DNA of 64,000 bases from Enoplolaimus lenunculus. Its lineage: Eukaryota; Nematoda; Enoplea; Enoplida; Thoracostomopsidae. The notes beneath the pieces were generated by a model. That model searched no databases, had not been told where the DNA came from, and saw only the letters and a list, made by a program, of their open reading frames with translations. Where the stretch lies: the NCBI GenBank assembly GCA_030248215.1, contig JASANG010002067.1, positions 62,001 to 126,000 of the forward strand. The letters are read 5' to 3'. Position numbers and translations under genes: made by a program. Position 1 is the stretch's first letter. Every line of letters begins with the position of its first letter. This document shows positions 1 to 13,000 of this stretch, one piece after another.

Positions 1-3000
1 TTCACCCCAACGGTTGGTTTCACCCCAACGGTTGGTTTCACCCCAACGGTTGGTTTCACCCCAACGGTTGGTTTTGCCCCAACGGTTGGTTTTGCCCCAA
101 CGGTTGGTTTCACCCCAACGGTTGGTTTCACCCCAACAGTCGGTTCCACCCCAACGGTTGGTTTTACCCCAACGGTTGGTTTTACCCCAACGGTTGGTTT
201 CACCCCAACAGTCGGTTCCACCCCAACGGTTGGTTTCACCCCAACAGTCGGTTTCACCCCAACGGTTGGTTTCATCCCAACGGTTGGTTTCACCCCAACG
301 GTTGGTTTTGCCCCAACGGTTGGTTTTGCCCCAACGGTTGGTTTCACCCCAACGGTTGGTTTCACCCCAACAGTCGGTTCCACCCCAACGGTTGGTTTTA
401 CCCCAACGGTTGGTTTCACCCCAACAGTCGGTTCCACTCCAACGGTTGGTTTCACCCCAACAGTCGGTTTCACCCCAACGGTTGGTTTCATCCCAACGGT
501 TGGTTTCACCCCAACGGTTGGTTTTGCCCCAACGGTTGGTTTTGCCCCAACGGTTGGTTTCACCCCAACGGTTGGTTTCACCCCAACGGTTGGTTTCACC
601 CCAACGGTTGGTTTCACCCCAACGGTTGGTTTCACCCCAACGGTTGGTTTCACCCCAACGGTTGGTTTCACCCCAACAGTCGGTTCCACCCCAACGGTTG
701 GTTTTACCCCAACGGTTGGTTTCACCCCAACAGTCGGTTCCACCCCAACGGTTGGTTTCACCCCAACGGTTGGTTTCACCCCAACGGTTGGTTTCACCCC
801 AACGGTTGGTTTCACCCCAACAGTCGGTTTCACCCCAACGGTTGGTTTCACCCCAACGGTTGGTTTCACCCCAACGGTTGGTTTCACCCCAACGGTTGGT
901 TTTGCCCCAACGGTTGGTTTTGCCCCAACGGTTGGTTTCACCCCAACGGTTGGTTTCACCCCAACAGTCGGTTCCACCCCAACGGTTGGTTTCACCCCAA
1001 CGGTTGGTTTCACCCCAACAGTCGGTTCCACCCCAACGGTTGGTTTTACCCCAACGGTTGGTTTCACCCCAACAGTCGGTTCCACCCCAACGGTTGGTTT
1101 CACCCCAACGGTTGGTTTCACCCCAACGGTTGGTTTCACCCCAACGGTTGGTTTCACCCCAACGGTCGGTTTCACCCCAACGGTTGGTTTCACCCCAACG
1201 GTTGGTTTCACCCCAACGGTTGGTTTCACCCCAACGGTTGGTTTTGCCCCAACGGTTGGTTTTGCCCCAACGGTTGGTTTCACCCCAACGGTTGGTTTCA
1301 CCCCAACAGTCGGTTCCACCCCAACGGTTGGTTTTACCCCAACGGTTGGTTTTACCCCAACGGTTGGTTTCACCCCAACAGTCGGTTCCACTCCAACGGT
1401 TGGTTTCACCCCAACAGTCGGTTTCACCCCAACGGTTGGTTTCATCCCAACGGTTGGTTTCACCCCAACGGTTGGTTTTGCCCCAACGGTTGGTTTTGCC
1501 CCAACGGTTGGTTTCACCCCAACGGTTGGTTTCACCCCAACAGTCGGTTCCACCCCAACGGTTGGTTTTACCCCAACGGTTGGTTTCACCCCAACAGTCG
1601 GTTCCACCCCAACGGTTGGTTTCACCCCAACAGTCGGTTTCACCCCAACGGTTGGTTTCACCCCAACGGTTGGTTTCACCCCAACGGTTGGTTTTGCCCC
1701 AACGGTTGGTTTTGCCCCAACGGTTGGTTTCACCCCAACGGTTGGTTTCACCCCAACAGTCGGTTCCACCCCAACGGTTGGTTTTACCCCAACGGTTGGT
1801 TTCACCCCAACAGTCGGTTCCACCCCAACGGTTGGTTTCACCCCAACGGTTGGTTTCACCCCAACGGTTGGTTTTGCCCCAACGGTTGGTTTCACCCCAA
1901 CGGTTGGTTTCACCCCAACGGTTGGTTTCACCCCAACGGTTGGTTTCACCCCAACGGTTGGTTTCACCCCAACGGTTGGTTTCACCCCAACAGTCGGTTC
2001 CACCCCAACGGTTGGTTTTACCCCAACGGTTGGTTTCACCCCAACAGTCGGTTTCACCCCAACGGTTGGTTTCACCCCAACGGTTGGTTTCACCCCAACG
2101 GTTGGTTTCACCCCAACGGTTGGTTTCACCCCAACGGTTGGTTTCACCCCAACAGTCGGTTTCACCCCAACGGTTGGTTTCACCCCAACGGTTGGTTTCA
2201 CCCCAACGGTTGGTTTCACCCCAACGGTTGGTTTTGCCCCAACGGTTGGTTTTGCCCCAACGGTTGGTTTCACCCCAACGGTTGGTTTCACCCCAACAGT
2301 CGGTTCCACCCCAACGGTTGGTTTTACCCCAACGGTTGGTTTCACCCCAACGGTTGGTTTCACCCCAACGGTTGGTTTCACCCCAACGGTTGGTTTCACC
2401 CCAACAGTCGGTTTCACCCCAACGGTTGGTTTCATCCCAACGGTTGGTTTCACCCCAACGGTTGGTTTTGCCCCAACGGTTGGTTTTGCCCCAACGGTTG
2501 GTTTCACCCCAACGGTTGGTTTCACCCCAACAGTCGGTTCCACCCCAACGGTTGGTTTTACCCCAACGGTTGGTTTCACCCCAACAGTCGGTTCCACCCC
2601 AACGGTTGGTTTCACCCCAACGGTTGGTTTCACCCCAACGGTTGGTTTCACCCCAACGGTTGGTTTTGCCCCAACGGTTGGTTTTGCCCCAACGGTTGGT
2701 TTCACCCCAACGGTTGGTTTCACCCCAACAGTCGGTTCCACCCCAACGGTTGGTTTCACCCCAACGGTTGGTTTCACCCCAACAGTTGGTTTCACCCCAA
2801 CAGTCGGTTTCCACCCCAACGGTTGGTTTCACCCCAACAGTCGGTTTCACCCCAACGGTTGGTTTCATCCCAACGGTTGGTTTCACCCCAACGGTTGGTT
2901 TCGCCCCAACGGTTGGTTTTGCCCCAACGGTTGGTTTCACCCCAACGGTTGGTTTCACCCCAACAGTCGGTTCCACCCCAACGGTTGGTTTTACCCCAAC

Positions 3001-4540
3001 GGTTGGTTTCACCCCAACAGTCGGTTCCACCCCAACGGTTGGTTTCACCCCAACGGTTGGTTTCACCCCAACGGTTGGTTTTGCCCCAACGGTTGGTTTC
3101 ACCCCAACAGTCGGTTTCACCCCAACGGTTGGTTTCACCCCAACGGTTGGTTTCACCCCAACGGTTGGTTTCACCCCAACGGTTGGTTTTGCCCCAACGG
3201 TTGGTTTTGGCTTAACGGTTGGTTTTGCCCCAACGGTTGGTTTCACCCCAACAGTCGGTTCCACCCCAACGGTTGGTTTCACCCCAACGGTTGGTTTCAC
3301 CCCAACAGTCGGTTTCATCCCAACAGTCGGTTTCACCCCAACGGTTGGTTTCACCCCAACGGTTGGTTTCACCCCAACGGTTGGTTTCACCCCAACGGTT
3401 GGTTTTGCCCCAACGGTTGGTTTTGCCCCAACGGTTGGTTTTGCCCCAACGGTTGGTTTTGCCCCAACGGTTAACTTCACCCCAACAGTCGGTTCCACCC
3501 CAACGGTTGGTTTCACCCCAACGGTTGGTTTCACCCCAACAGTCGGTTTCACCCCAACGGTTGTTTTCACCCCAACAGTCGGTTTCACCCCAACGGTTGG
3601 TTTCACCCCAACGGTTGGTTTTACCCCAACGGTTGGTTTTGCCCCAACGGTTGGTTTTGCCCCAACGGTTGGTTTTGCACCAACGGTTGGTTTCACCCCA
3701 ACGGTTGGTTTCAACCCAACGGTTGGTTTCACACCAACGGTTGGTTTTACTCCAACGGTGGGCTTCACCCCAACGGTTGGTTTCACTCCAACGATCGGTT
3801 CACCCCAACGATTGGTTTCATCCTAACGGTTGGTTTTACCCAAATGGTTGGTTTCACCCCAACGGTCGTTTTCACCCCAACGGTTGGTTTCACCTCAACG
3901 GTTGGTTTCAGCCAAATGGTTGGTTTTACCCCAACGGTTGACCCCAACGGTTGGATTCACCTCAACGGTTGGTTTCACTCCAACGGTTGGTTTCACCCCA
4001 ACGATTGGTTTCACCCCAACGATTGGTTTCACCCTAACCATTGGTTTCACCCCAACGGTCGGTTTCATCCCAACGGTCGGTTTCAGCCCAACGGTTGATT
4101 TCACACAACGGTTGATTTCACCCTAACGGTTGGTTTCAACCCAACGGTTGGTTTCAGCCCAACGGTTGGTTTCACCCCAACGGTTGGTTTCACCCCAACG
4201 GTTGGTTTTACCTCAACGGTTGGTTTCACCTCAACGGTCGATTTCATCCCAACGGTTGGTTTCACTCCAACGGTTGGTTTCACCCCAACGGTTGGTTTCA
4301 CCCCAACGGTTGGTTTCACCCCAACGGTTGGTTTCACCCTAACGGTTGGTTTTGCCCAACGGTTCGTTTCACCCCAGGGGCTCGTTTCACCCCAGCGGTT
4401 AATTTCACCCCAGCGGTTAATTTTGCCCCAGAGGTTAGTTTCACCCTAACGGCTGGTTTCACCTCAACGGTCGGTTTCAGCCCAAGGGTTGGTTTCACAC
4501 AAACGGTTAGCTTCACCGCAACGGACGATGTCACCCCAAT
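1..4540. repeat. 18-bp minisatellite array, truncated by window edge
   Basis: Tandem copies of an 18-bp unit (ttcaccccaacggttggt) fill the left edge and begin before base 1. Four common variants (ttcaccccaacagtcggt, ttttgccccaacggttgg, ttttaccccaacgg, ttccaccccaac) recur in a fixed order: the paired gttttgcccc units lie at 71, 305, 521, 899, 1241, 1475, 1691, 2231 and 2465, spacings that are multiples of 18 and often 216 or 234. This is a higher-order repeat of 12 or 13 monomers. Copies are nearly identical up to about 3450 and decay steadily to 4540, as expected at an array margin. Because 18 is a multiple of 3, frames stay open for over a thousand codons as a six-residue repeat; this is a by-product of the unit length, not evidence of a gene. 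Confidence 0.97.
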
Positions 4541-4573
4541 GGATTAATGCAGCAGCTTGGTAAAGCGGTTGAA

Positions 4574-5470
4574 ACTAGAAAAAAATGCTCAGCACTTGAG
4601 CAAAAAGGGATATGTTTCATATTCCTATTAAAAGTATGGTAAACTAGATCAGCACATTCGCTTGATGTAACCTGGAAAAGTATTAAGAAACAATAGCTGC
4701 CAAAATCATGTTAATTATTAATTTTTCTGAAACATATTGCGGACAGCAAAATTTCTGTAATATTTTTGTAAGAAACAGATGCTTTTCTTGAATGCAAAGC
4801 GAAATTATTTCTGAAATGTAGACAGATGTAGCTTGGAATCCATGAATATATATTGAAGTTTTCTACAAAACGTATTAAATTTACCTATGGCTTTGTATTA
4901 CCATAGTTAATTGAATTTCATAAGAGCATTGTGTGGCGACATAATGGCTGTTAGAGTTTTGATGACCAATTTTGTTAGATACTTTCGTGAACAGACGTCA
5001 CAAAACGAATCGCAATTGATGCTTTAAAAAGGCTCCACTTATAAGTGACCTTTGAGTTTACTCGATTTTTTACCTTAGTGACAAATTATATAAATGCGCA
5101 TTTCCACCCGAGTTATTTATCTGTTTCACTGCATAGTCACGACTATTGAAGCTCACAAATCGCACCGTATTCTGGCACCATCGATTAACTTGCAAAATCA
5201 AAGAGCGGTATACCTCAGCCATGTCTCTGCGACCCTAAGGAATTTCTGAAAATTGCTAACAAGTCCTGTCAAAAACTTCAATGTTAGAAATAGATTTGCT
5301 GTCCGCAATATGTTTCAGAAAAATTAATAATTAACATGATTTTGGCAGCTATTGTTTCTTAATACTTTTCCAGGTTACATCAAGCGAATGTGCTGATCTA
5401 GTTTACCATACTTTTAATAGGAATATGAAACATATCCCTTTTTGCTCAAGTGCTGAGCATTTTTTTCTAG
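4574..5470. mobile_element. Long-terminal-inverted-repeat element (about 900 bp)
   Basis: The arms 4574-4750 and 5295-5470 are near-perfect inverted copies (actagaaaaaaatgctcagc at the left, its complement at the right), about 176 bp each, enclosing about 540 bp with no coding potential. It sits directly at the decayed edge of the 18-bp minisatellite. The high arm identity suggests recent activity or gene conversion. No clear target-site duplication was found, so the superfamily is open (fold-back or MULE-like elements have such long arms). Confidence 0.85.
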
Positions 5471-5473
5471 TTT

Positions 5474-6535
5474 AACTTCACAATCCTTGCTAGCTACTAG
5501 ACGGTTTCATTCCAAAAACGTTGATTGTTGTGTGCCACATTTGCATCGAGACATCCGCGTAATTGTTCTGCAATTCTTGCTACATCACTCGTTTTGTTCG
5601 GAAACGTTTCACGACCGATTGCTATAATTTTTGCTGAATGTAAAGCTAAAGTTTTTTAATTTGTTTGTGGCGCTTACCATCATTTCGTTTGTGTGAGCTG
5701 AATGAGACTGCATTTTCGACTATTTTACTGTGTGATGGCCAAAAGTTGTATCACGGCTTCAAGATCGTGTGTTTTCTAACTAAGGTTTACTGTGCCACTT
5801 GATCAGTAGCATTTGTCGGGTTCTGGCAGACACTGGATTCCAGTCGCTGTAACGTTGCAATCACATCTTGCTCGACGATCTGTCACTGACATCGTTTAGT
5901 AAGCCAAAATGCGATTTACTTACAAGTAGTTCTCAGCTGCTTAGGATGGCTTGTCGGTCAGAATAACTCGGCAAAATTTGATCGATTTTGTGTGTCCGGC
6001 AAACGAAAAAGTCTCGAAAGTTTCAAACGTTTGACCGCTATTGCCCGCTTGTCATCACCAATTGGTACGAATAAAGAAACGCGAACTTTTCCTAGTCAGT
6101 TGTTGTGGTACGATTAGCAAACCTGGTCTGCCGTTGGGCCCTCAATTCGAGTCGTGAGTTGCAGAAAACTAACAGCCCACAACATCATAACTATAAATCT
6201 CTCAAAAGTGACACAGAAAAATTGCGATGCAAGAAAATCGCGACGATCTTTGGTGGCAAACGTGTCAGATAGTGGTTCTGACGACATTCACTGCCCATCC
6301 TAAAAGGCTAGACATCATAGCTAACGCTAGGTTAAGTTGGTTTACCCCAATAAGCACAATTTTATATTAACTACTGGTACAGGCAAACTTGACTCAGTTG
6401 AATGCAGTCAGTCACTTTACATTTATTTGTTTATCGTAAACAAAGAAAATGCGAAATTCGTAGTTTATGCACGTTAAAATGCTCGTGCTAATATACAAAT
6501 ATTTGTCTAACCGCCCGCCAAGGATCTGGGTACAA
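5474..6535. other. Gene-free stretch
   Basis: No exon, RNA gene or repeat recognised. Unique-looking sequence of mixed composition between the long-TIR element and the first GGCC-type MITE. Confidence 0.5.
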
Positions 6536-6543
6536 AACGAAGC

Positions 6544-6746
6544 GGCCCATGTATAGAACAGGGAAGGATTGCATTCTGGAGGGGCTATAACAGAGTAAGT
6601 TTAAGCTTTAGACTATTTTTTGCTTAGGCTTAGGCTTGGCTTGGGAATAGGCTCATCCATACGCTTAGGCTTAGGCTTAGGCTTAGGGTTAGGCTTAGGA
6701 ATATGATGCTTATACGACTGTTCCGGCCCTGTTCTATACATGGGCC
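6544..6746. mobile_element. MITE, GGCC family (with TTAGGC-like core)
   Basis: Terminal inverted repeat ggcccatgtatagaacagg at both ends, flanked by a perfect 8-bp target duplication aacgaagc (6536-6543 and 6747-6754). The core (6620-6710) is a run of gcttaggc hexamer-type repeats. An 8-bp duplication fits hAT or P-type transposases; the family is otherwise unassigned. Confidence 0.9.
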
Positions 6747-7448
6747 AACGAAGCTGTAACTTGCGTGTTAGGTACAATGCTATGCGGTACGTTGATACTA
6801 TTAAGCAACTGTATCGTCACTGTCCCAAGGGTGTCGGGCAAGCAATTCAGCAAAATAAATATTTGTGTATGTGTGCTTGCGTTGTTGTTTATGTCTGCGA
6901 TGCAATAAGAACACAGTGCGAAATGTTTTTACGTCCTCGTTAGGGGCTACCGGAATTTATAGTGGTCTCGTAACAGACTGTCAAAACGATGTCGGGCCTT
7001 ACACAGACCCAGAAATGGTTTGCAGTAGCGCGAGCAGTATAACGTGGATGGCCCATAAAACTATGATACGTTAATGAACACCGAGTTCAGTCTTAACATG
7101 TGTAACGGCAGCACGGTTTAGTATCCTAGTAGGTTAAGATTTATATCTACAATTGTAGCTTATGTTATCTAAAAGCGACAATGCTGAATCCATGATAGCA
7201 ACTTATCTTATAAACTAAACAAAAATTGCAAAAGCATTAATACTAGCCTGCCTCCATTTAAAAATTGTAACATAATGTCACTCACAACATACCATACGTG
7301 CACTTCCTATATCCATCGTCCACCTATACTGTTAAAAAGGCTAGCTATACTGTTATTGCGAAACTGTGTAGATATTTTGGCTCTAAATAAAAATGTCCGC
7401 ATAGAGATTATTGCACTGCCGGACATTTTGTATACAGTTTGCACATTA

Positions 7449-7893
7449 CTGTATTGACCCGAATAAGAGGGGGGCTGATATTTATTTGGCCTCTCCAGAG
7501 GGAACCCCCTTGTTATTCGGTTATGGACTGTTATTTATTTTAGCACACGCTCCGCCACCCTTCGTTACTGATATATATCCGGTACTGCAAATATCCGTTA
7601 AATTAAATGGTTGTTTGTGTTGTGTCAATAGCTTGAGCGATAATGCAAGGTTATACGTTGGAATGTACTTTCAAAACTTAAGTACGCTTTAAAGTTTCGA
7701 AGTCAAATTATTTGGACCTGGAGTCATTTATGCGCTACAATTAGGGATAATTGACATTTATGGACTCTAATTTAGGTTTAAGGACTCTATCCGGTTTACG
7801 GACTCTTATGAGGAATACGGACTGCTATTGATCGGCACTCAAAAAGGGGACCCCTCTTATTACCCCCCCCCCCTCTTATTCGGGTCAATACAG
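7449..7893. mobile_element. MITE, TA-flanked CTGTA family, copy 1
   Basis: Ends are inverted copies of ctgtattgacccgaataaga and are flanked by TA on both sides, as for Tc1/mariner/pogo-type insertion. The inner part holds phrases shared with the copies at 25340, 27918, 30835, 60332 and 62544 (for example ttcgttactgatatatatcc and gcgataatgcaaggtta). No transposase. Confidence 0.85.
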
Positions 7894-8059
7894 TAGGATA
7901 ATATTAAATATGCAGTTGAACGAGCTGTCAGGCATTATGGTTATAGTCTGAAAGTTGTCGCAGGAAAGCGGTAAATAAGATAATTGTTACTCCGTTATGT
8001 GTTGTTTTTTGCATGCTATTCTTTGGAAACATGTACGAAAAGCGGCAAAGTATTTTGGC

Positions 8060-8420
8060 AGGATGATTTTCTCACGCTAAAACTAGAATTTATCGAAGTA
8101 GTTTGATTTTCCCGCTAAAATTCGAATTCTACGCCAAAAGTTGAGTTTGTGGCCAAAATTTCCATTTTCCCAGCCAAAATTTGAATTTAAAGCCAAAATT
8201 TTACTTTTCCACTTAAATTTGAAATTCCCACCAAGATTTGAATTTTTCCACCAAAATTTATATTTTCGGACAAATTTTAACTTTTCAAGCATAGGCATGA
8301 ATTTGAATTTCCACCCAAAGTAGAATTTTACTGCCAAAATTTGAATATCTCGCCAACCATTAAACTTTTCCGCCAAAATTTAATTTTTCGTGCTAAAATT
8401 TGAATTTTCCGCCAAAATTT
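8060..8420. repeat. Degenerate AT-rich tandem repeat, unit about 22 bp
   Basis: Repeated phrase gccaaaatttgaattttcc with many variants, some fifteen copies. Both strands stay open for 60 to 97 codons here because of the repeat; these are not genes. Confidence 0.75.
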
Positions 8421-8827
8421 TAAACATGTAAATGTCCTAGGTGTTCCTGGAAAACAGTCTTGTTTGTATAGTGTTTCTGCGAAACGCTATGGTGTCCGCG
8501 ACTAGCTATGATAGTAATAAGAATAGGTTTCGACAAAACAAACCAGACACCTGAACACTTATTGTACGTGTGAGTGACATAAGCAAATCATTTGCACGGC
8601 ATAAAGTTGATTTAATACGTGTCAATTGTTTTTGCACTAGTACCAAGATTGTAATCTGCTCTTGAAGTACCAAAAGTTTGTACTACATTTGGTTTGCGTG
8701 AAGATAAAAGCTCTTGTGTTTATTCTCTTCCAACCTATCAGTTAAAATTGCATGCAGTGCGACGTCTTTTTGATATTAAGTCGATCCAAAGACCAGGGTA
8801 CTGTAAAGTTGGAGGAACAAAACCAGT

Positions 8828-8969
8828 GGCCCATGTATAGAACAGGTCCGAATCGTTTTCCGGAGGGCTATATCAGAGTCAGTTTAAGCCTTAGACTAAT
8901 GTTTTTGCTTAGGCTTAGGCTTAGAAATATGTTTATACGACTGTTCTGGCCCAGTTCTATACATGGACC
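8828..8969. mobile_element. MITE, GGCC family, second copy
   Basis: Ends ggcccatgtatagaacagg and its near-complement at 8951-8969; flanks aaaccagt (8820-8827) and gaaccagt (8970-8977) form a 7/8 target duplication. The core contains ttgcttaggcttaggcttag, like the copy at 6544. Shorter and more diverged than that copy. Confidence 0.85.
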
Positions 8970-9049
8970 GAACCAGTGGTACATTCCGAGTTGTCTAGGT
9001 GCATTCTTTGAACTACATACTTCAGAAATTAGGGTTTCAGCGGTTTAAC

Positions 9050-10014
9050 ATTTTAAAGTTTGCAACAAGTTCATTTTTACGGCATCGGCCTGACGTTGCG
9101 TACGTATTAATAAGTTCAAAAGTGTGGTACCATTCTATAGCAATAATGTCTTCAGATTGATAGAAGTTTAGTTTATATTAAACTATGTAGGATTACAAAA
9201 ACGAATCGAAATGCCAAACGAAGCTACGAATAACGCTGAAACTTTTATATCATTTCAAATGTTATAATCTCAACATTACACGAGCACGACAATAACAAGG
9301 AAGAACTGACCAGGATAAGCCAGTGTAAAAACGAATGATTCTATTAAAAGCATAGCCTCGTCTTAAGCTTCAACCATATTTTGAGAGAGTCAACTCTAAA
9401 TCTAACGTTTCAGCCAAAATCCAGATTTGTCGTTTCTGACTGACAAGATATACCAACTAGTACTAGAGCTGTCTTACGGCCGTGTAGGATAAATACAAAA
9501 ATTACGGTACATGAAGGCTAAAGCTCGGGACTTATCTTCACGGGACAGTAGCATTAAACCTGACTCGTTAAGAGTGCAATCCCGGTCGTGCTATTCAAGT
9601 TTGTGTTTGTCTTATATAAAGTATAACAATAAAGTAACAAATACGTTTAAAATTTTCTCTAAAACTTTCTTTTCTATTTCTTGCAGACAGTTTGTTAACA
9701 AAACCAAAATTTTATGCTTTTTGTACCGTGGTACAAGCTAGTTGTAACTTCAATATAGGTAACTGTTATTTTAAATTACTTGGCTATGCTGCTGCGATAC
9801 TGAAAAACTTAAGTTTTATTATACTTATAAATTTTTAAAGCCGACACAATTCGGGAAGTTTCTGTATCATCTCAGACCGCACTTTATTAGCTAGAGGGCT
9901 TTGCTACGCAATATTTTATACTTCTTTTGCACAGAGATTTGTAACAGAATGTCAAATTTTTGAAGTTATTTTAACTAAACAATTTTATAAATTAGAGTAC
10001 AGTGCTTTTCTAAA
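9050..10014. other. Upstream region of EXOSC1, no gene seen
   Basis: AT-rich sequence with no recognisable exon. It presumably contains the EXOSC1 promoter, but no TATA box or other element can be singled out. Confidence 0.4.
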
Positions 10015-10048
10015 ATGGTTGCCGCAGACGAAAAAATTTGCATCCCGG
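10015..10048 (+). CDS. EXOSC1: EXOSC1 coding exon 1
   Basis: Encodes MVAADEKICIPG and ends in phase 1 before gtaagt. The CIPG motif is the usual Csl4 N-terminal signature. This is the most upstream in-frame ATG before the motif. Confidence 0.9.
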
Positions 10049-13000
10049 GTAAGTGAAAAGAATTGGTTTTTGACAAGTTTCTACCACTGCCTTATAAGTA
10101 AAAAAGCTTATGCATAGCATGTGCAATACCTACATATGCAGAAGTTGTATTATACGTGCAACAACCAAAAAGTTCGGCGGCAGTATCACGCTGTGAAGGT
10201 CTTTACTGAATAAGTACCATTTGCTTCATGGAATGCAATTTATCGCAATGGAAAAATTTTTTGCCTGAACTGCGGAATTAATTTATTCTACGACGATGTT
10301 TCAAAAACACAAGTTCAATAAACCATTAGGGATGTGCCGATACCAAAGTTTTTGCCAATGCCATATCGATGCCGTTTCTTATTTTGAAGTTTTGCCAATG
10401 CTAATGCAGATGTCAGTTCCAACTTTAGTAAACCATGCTTAATAAGCAGACAGAATACTACATTACATTATTATATGAAGGCTTAAACCATAACCATCAT
10501 AAACGATTATAACTTTATAAGAACGGTTAATTTCAATTAATTTTTTCAAACACAAACGGAAGAGAGATAACAATTTTCCTGAGCAGACACACTATTGTGC
10601 GCCCAGAAATGAAATTGATAGTTTTGCAATGCTGATGTAGATACTCACGAAAAATGCCGATTGTTGCCGATGCCGATTAATCGGCACATCCCTTGTTATA
10701 AGTTCTGTTACGCTGCGGCTAAATTGGGATATTGACCATTACAAAGGTATTCGAAAAACGCTGTCTTTCATATGAAAATTAACGTATATAATACGTTTAA
10801 CTATGTGTATTTATTAGTAGTATTGTTGTAGGTGAGCAGTTGTTCAGCACCATAACACATGAATACAAATCAGGTCGTGGTACCTACGTAAGACATGGTA
10901 TGATTTTCGCATCGCTTGCTGGTCGAATGGTTTTAAAACAACCTACAGAAGACGACGAAAAAGTTAGTGTTTGTGTAGTATCACAGCAAGTCTAAAAACT
11001 ATACTTTATCGTCATCTAATACGCTAGTCTTATATTTCTATTTTAGTCTTTCGAATTTTGAGTAATCTGAGCTTACTCAATTTCCTAGATTACAAATTCA
11101 AATACTCAGCTGTTATTTATGTAGACTCGTGCTACATTTAGACTTGTTCAAGTTGTCTGAATCTTTATCCTCTAAATTAGTACATCAGGGTTCAATGTCA
11201 AACGTACACTAAATAATACCGGAGTCGTATATTAAATGCATATTTCAACGAAAAGTTAAACATAATCACGATAATTTAACACCTTCGCTGTAACTTTACT
11301 GCAAGAGCCTTGGTATTAAGTGGGTTTCTTGGAGTGGTTATTTTTGTCATTTCGAACAAAGTTCACAGCTAAACATTCGGTGTTTGGTCATAAAGAATAT
11401 AATAATATAGAGATTGTTTATGTTATACCTTTCAGCAATTGCTATCAGGCAATGTTGCATGCCGTCGCCGGAGCCGGGTGTCGATTTTTTGGCGGAGCCG
11501 GAGCCGGGTGTCGATTTTTTGGCGGAGCCGGAGCCGTATATCTGGTTAAACCTAGTATATACGTTTTGTATTGCTAGTTTTCAAAGTTTCAGTATGCAAT
11601 AGGAACAAGCCTCAAAGTTGAACGCCTTTACTGTTAACGTACATATCTAACAATCTATAATGAAATGTGTTTAAATGATTTTGGTTTCAGATTTGATGTA
11701 GTTAAACGATAAACCTGACAGCACGTCTAAAATGTAATAATTAGTGAGTGGAATAAAACTATTGTATAAACTTAGAACAGTGGCCTTTTGACAAGCCATG
11801 TTAGCCAGAGCACAAATTGGAGCTCTGCGTACGGCTGCTGCAGAAAATTGATCTCGGTCTGTGACTGCGGTATAACTGTTGCCGTACGCTACGCCATAGG
11901 CAGTCACTTCCAATTATATCGTATTTCTATATATAACTAAGTGGCGCTATCCAGTATGCACTTATGTCAATAGATTATCGGGGTTTGCTTGCCCCCGTTT
12001 TAAGCACCACTCGAGATTTTGTTCCCGGTTGAGTATTTTTAGCTTTAAAAATTTTGACTTTTTTGGCGTCAAACACTTGTTTGTATAGTATTTATTTTAG
12101 TTATAATTTAATAGGTGAGCATGTACGTAAAATGTGTTTACATGTTATATTTAAAACAGTAATTTTGTTGGTAAAATTACCCTTTTACGCTCTAGATTTT
12201 CCACCCGGTTTATATTTAAAACAGTAATTTTGTTGGTAAAATTACCCTTTTACGCTCTAGATTTTCCACCCGGTTGCCAACAGAGGGCCCCCGGTTGGAA
12301 CCCCTCCGTCGAGATCCAGCAAATGCCTATACGTTTAGGGCCATTTTTAAAGTGTTTATTCCGGAAATTTCTCAAAAAGGAAGCTTGAACCCCAAATATA
12401 TCATATATTCTAAACGTGGAAAGTTATAATCTACGTAAGTTACATTGTTACATTTTAGGAACTCACTGTCGAAGTTCATCGCACAACAGATGGCGCAGGT
12501 GGATCTCATTCAGTTCCCTTTCCAACTGCCGTGGTAACTGTTCGAGTAAGATTACAGTTATTACTAACATTACTAAATGAAACACCAAATTATCTATCCG
12601 ATTGTAGCATTAGCGTTGGATATCAATGTGCTGCTAGTTGCTGTAACTAGGGTGCAACCGGAATTACAATTTACCGGAACCGGAACCGAAGTTTGATAAA
12701 ATTACCGGAAACTCAACCGGAACCGGAAAATGAAAAATACATGTCACCGAAAAATTTATTTTTACTTTCTTTTTTTTTGCAATATTGTTGGTGAAATAAC
12801 CCTAGTTGGAGACAGGTATTCACTTTATCTGCTGTATTCTAAATTCTCATAATCCACGGAAGCAAAATCTACCTTCGATGGTTTATTTTCGGCGTTTGTG
12901 AAGGTTTATATACTATACGAATGAAGTTTCAAGTAAAATATACCAAATGTTAATACCCGATTTTCTAATTTGGATAAAAATTCACCGGAACCGGAATTCC

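Noticed and set aside
14-3826. Open frame of 1270 codons with six-residue repeats (SPQRLV)
   Set aside because: It follows from an 18-bp unit without stops; several frames on both strands stay open, the phase jumps within the array, and there is no unique sequence, start context or domain.
1-4540. CRISPR-like array
   Set aside because: Units are contiguous with no spacers, and the genome is eukaryotic.
6620-6710. Interstitial telomere made of TTAGGC
   Set aside because: The hexamers are short, interrupted and enclosed by MITE ends with target duplications.
8083-8376. 97-codon minus-strand frame rich in Trp, Lys and Phe
   Set aside because: Produced by the degenerate AT-rich repeat.
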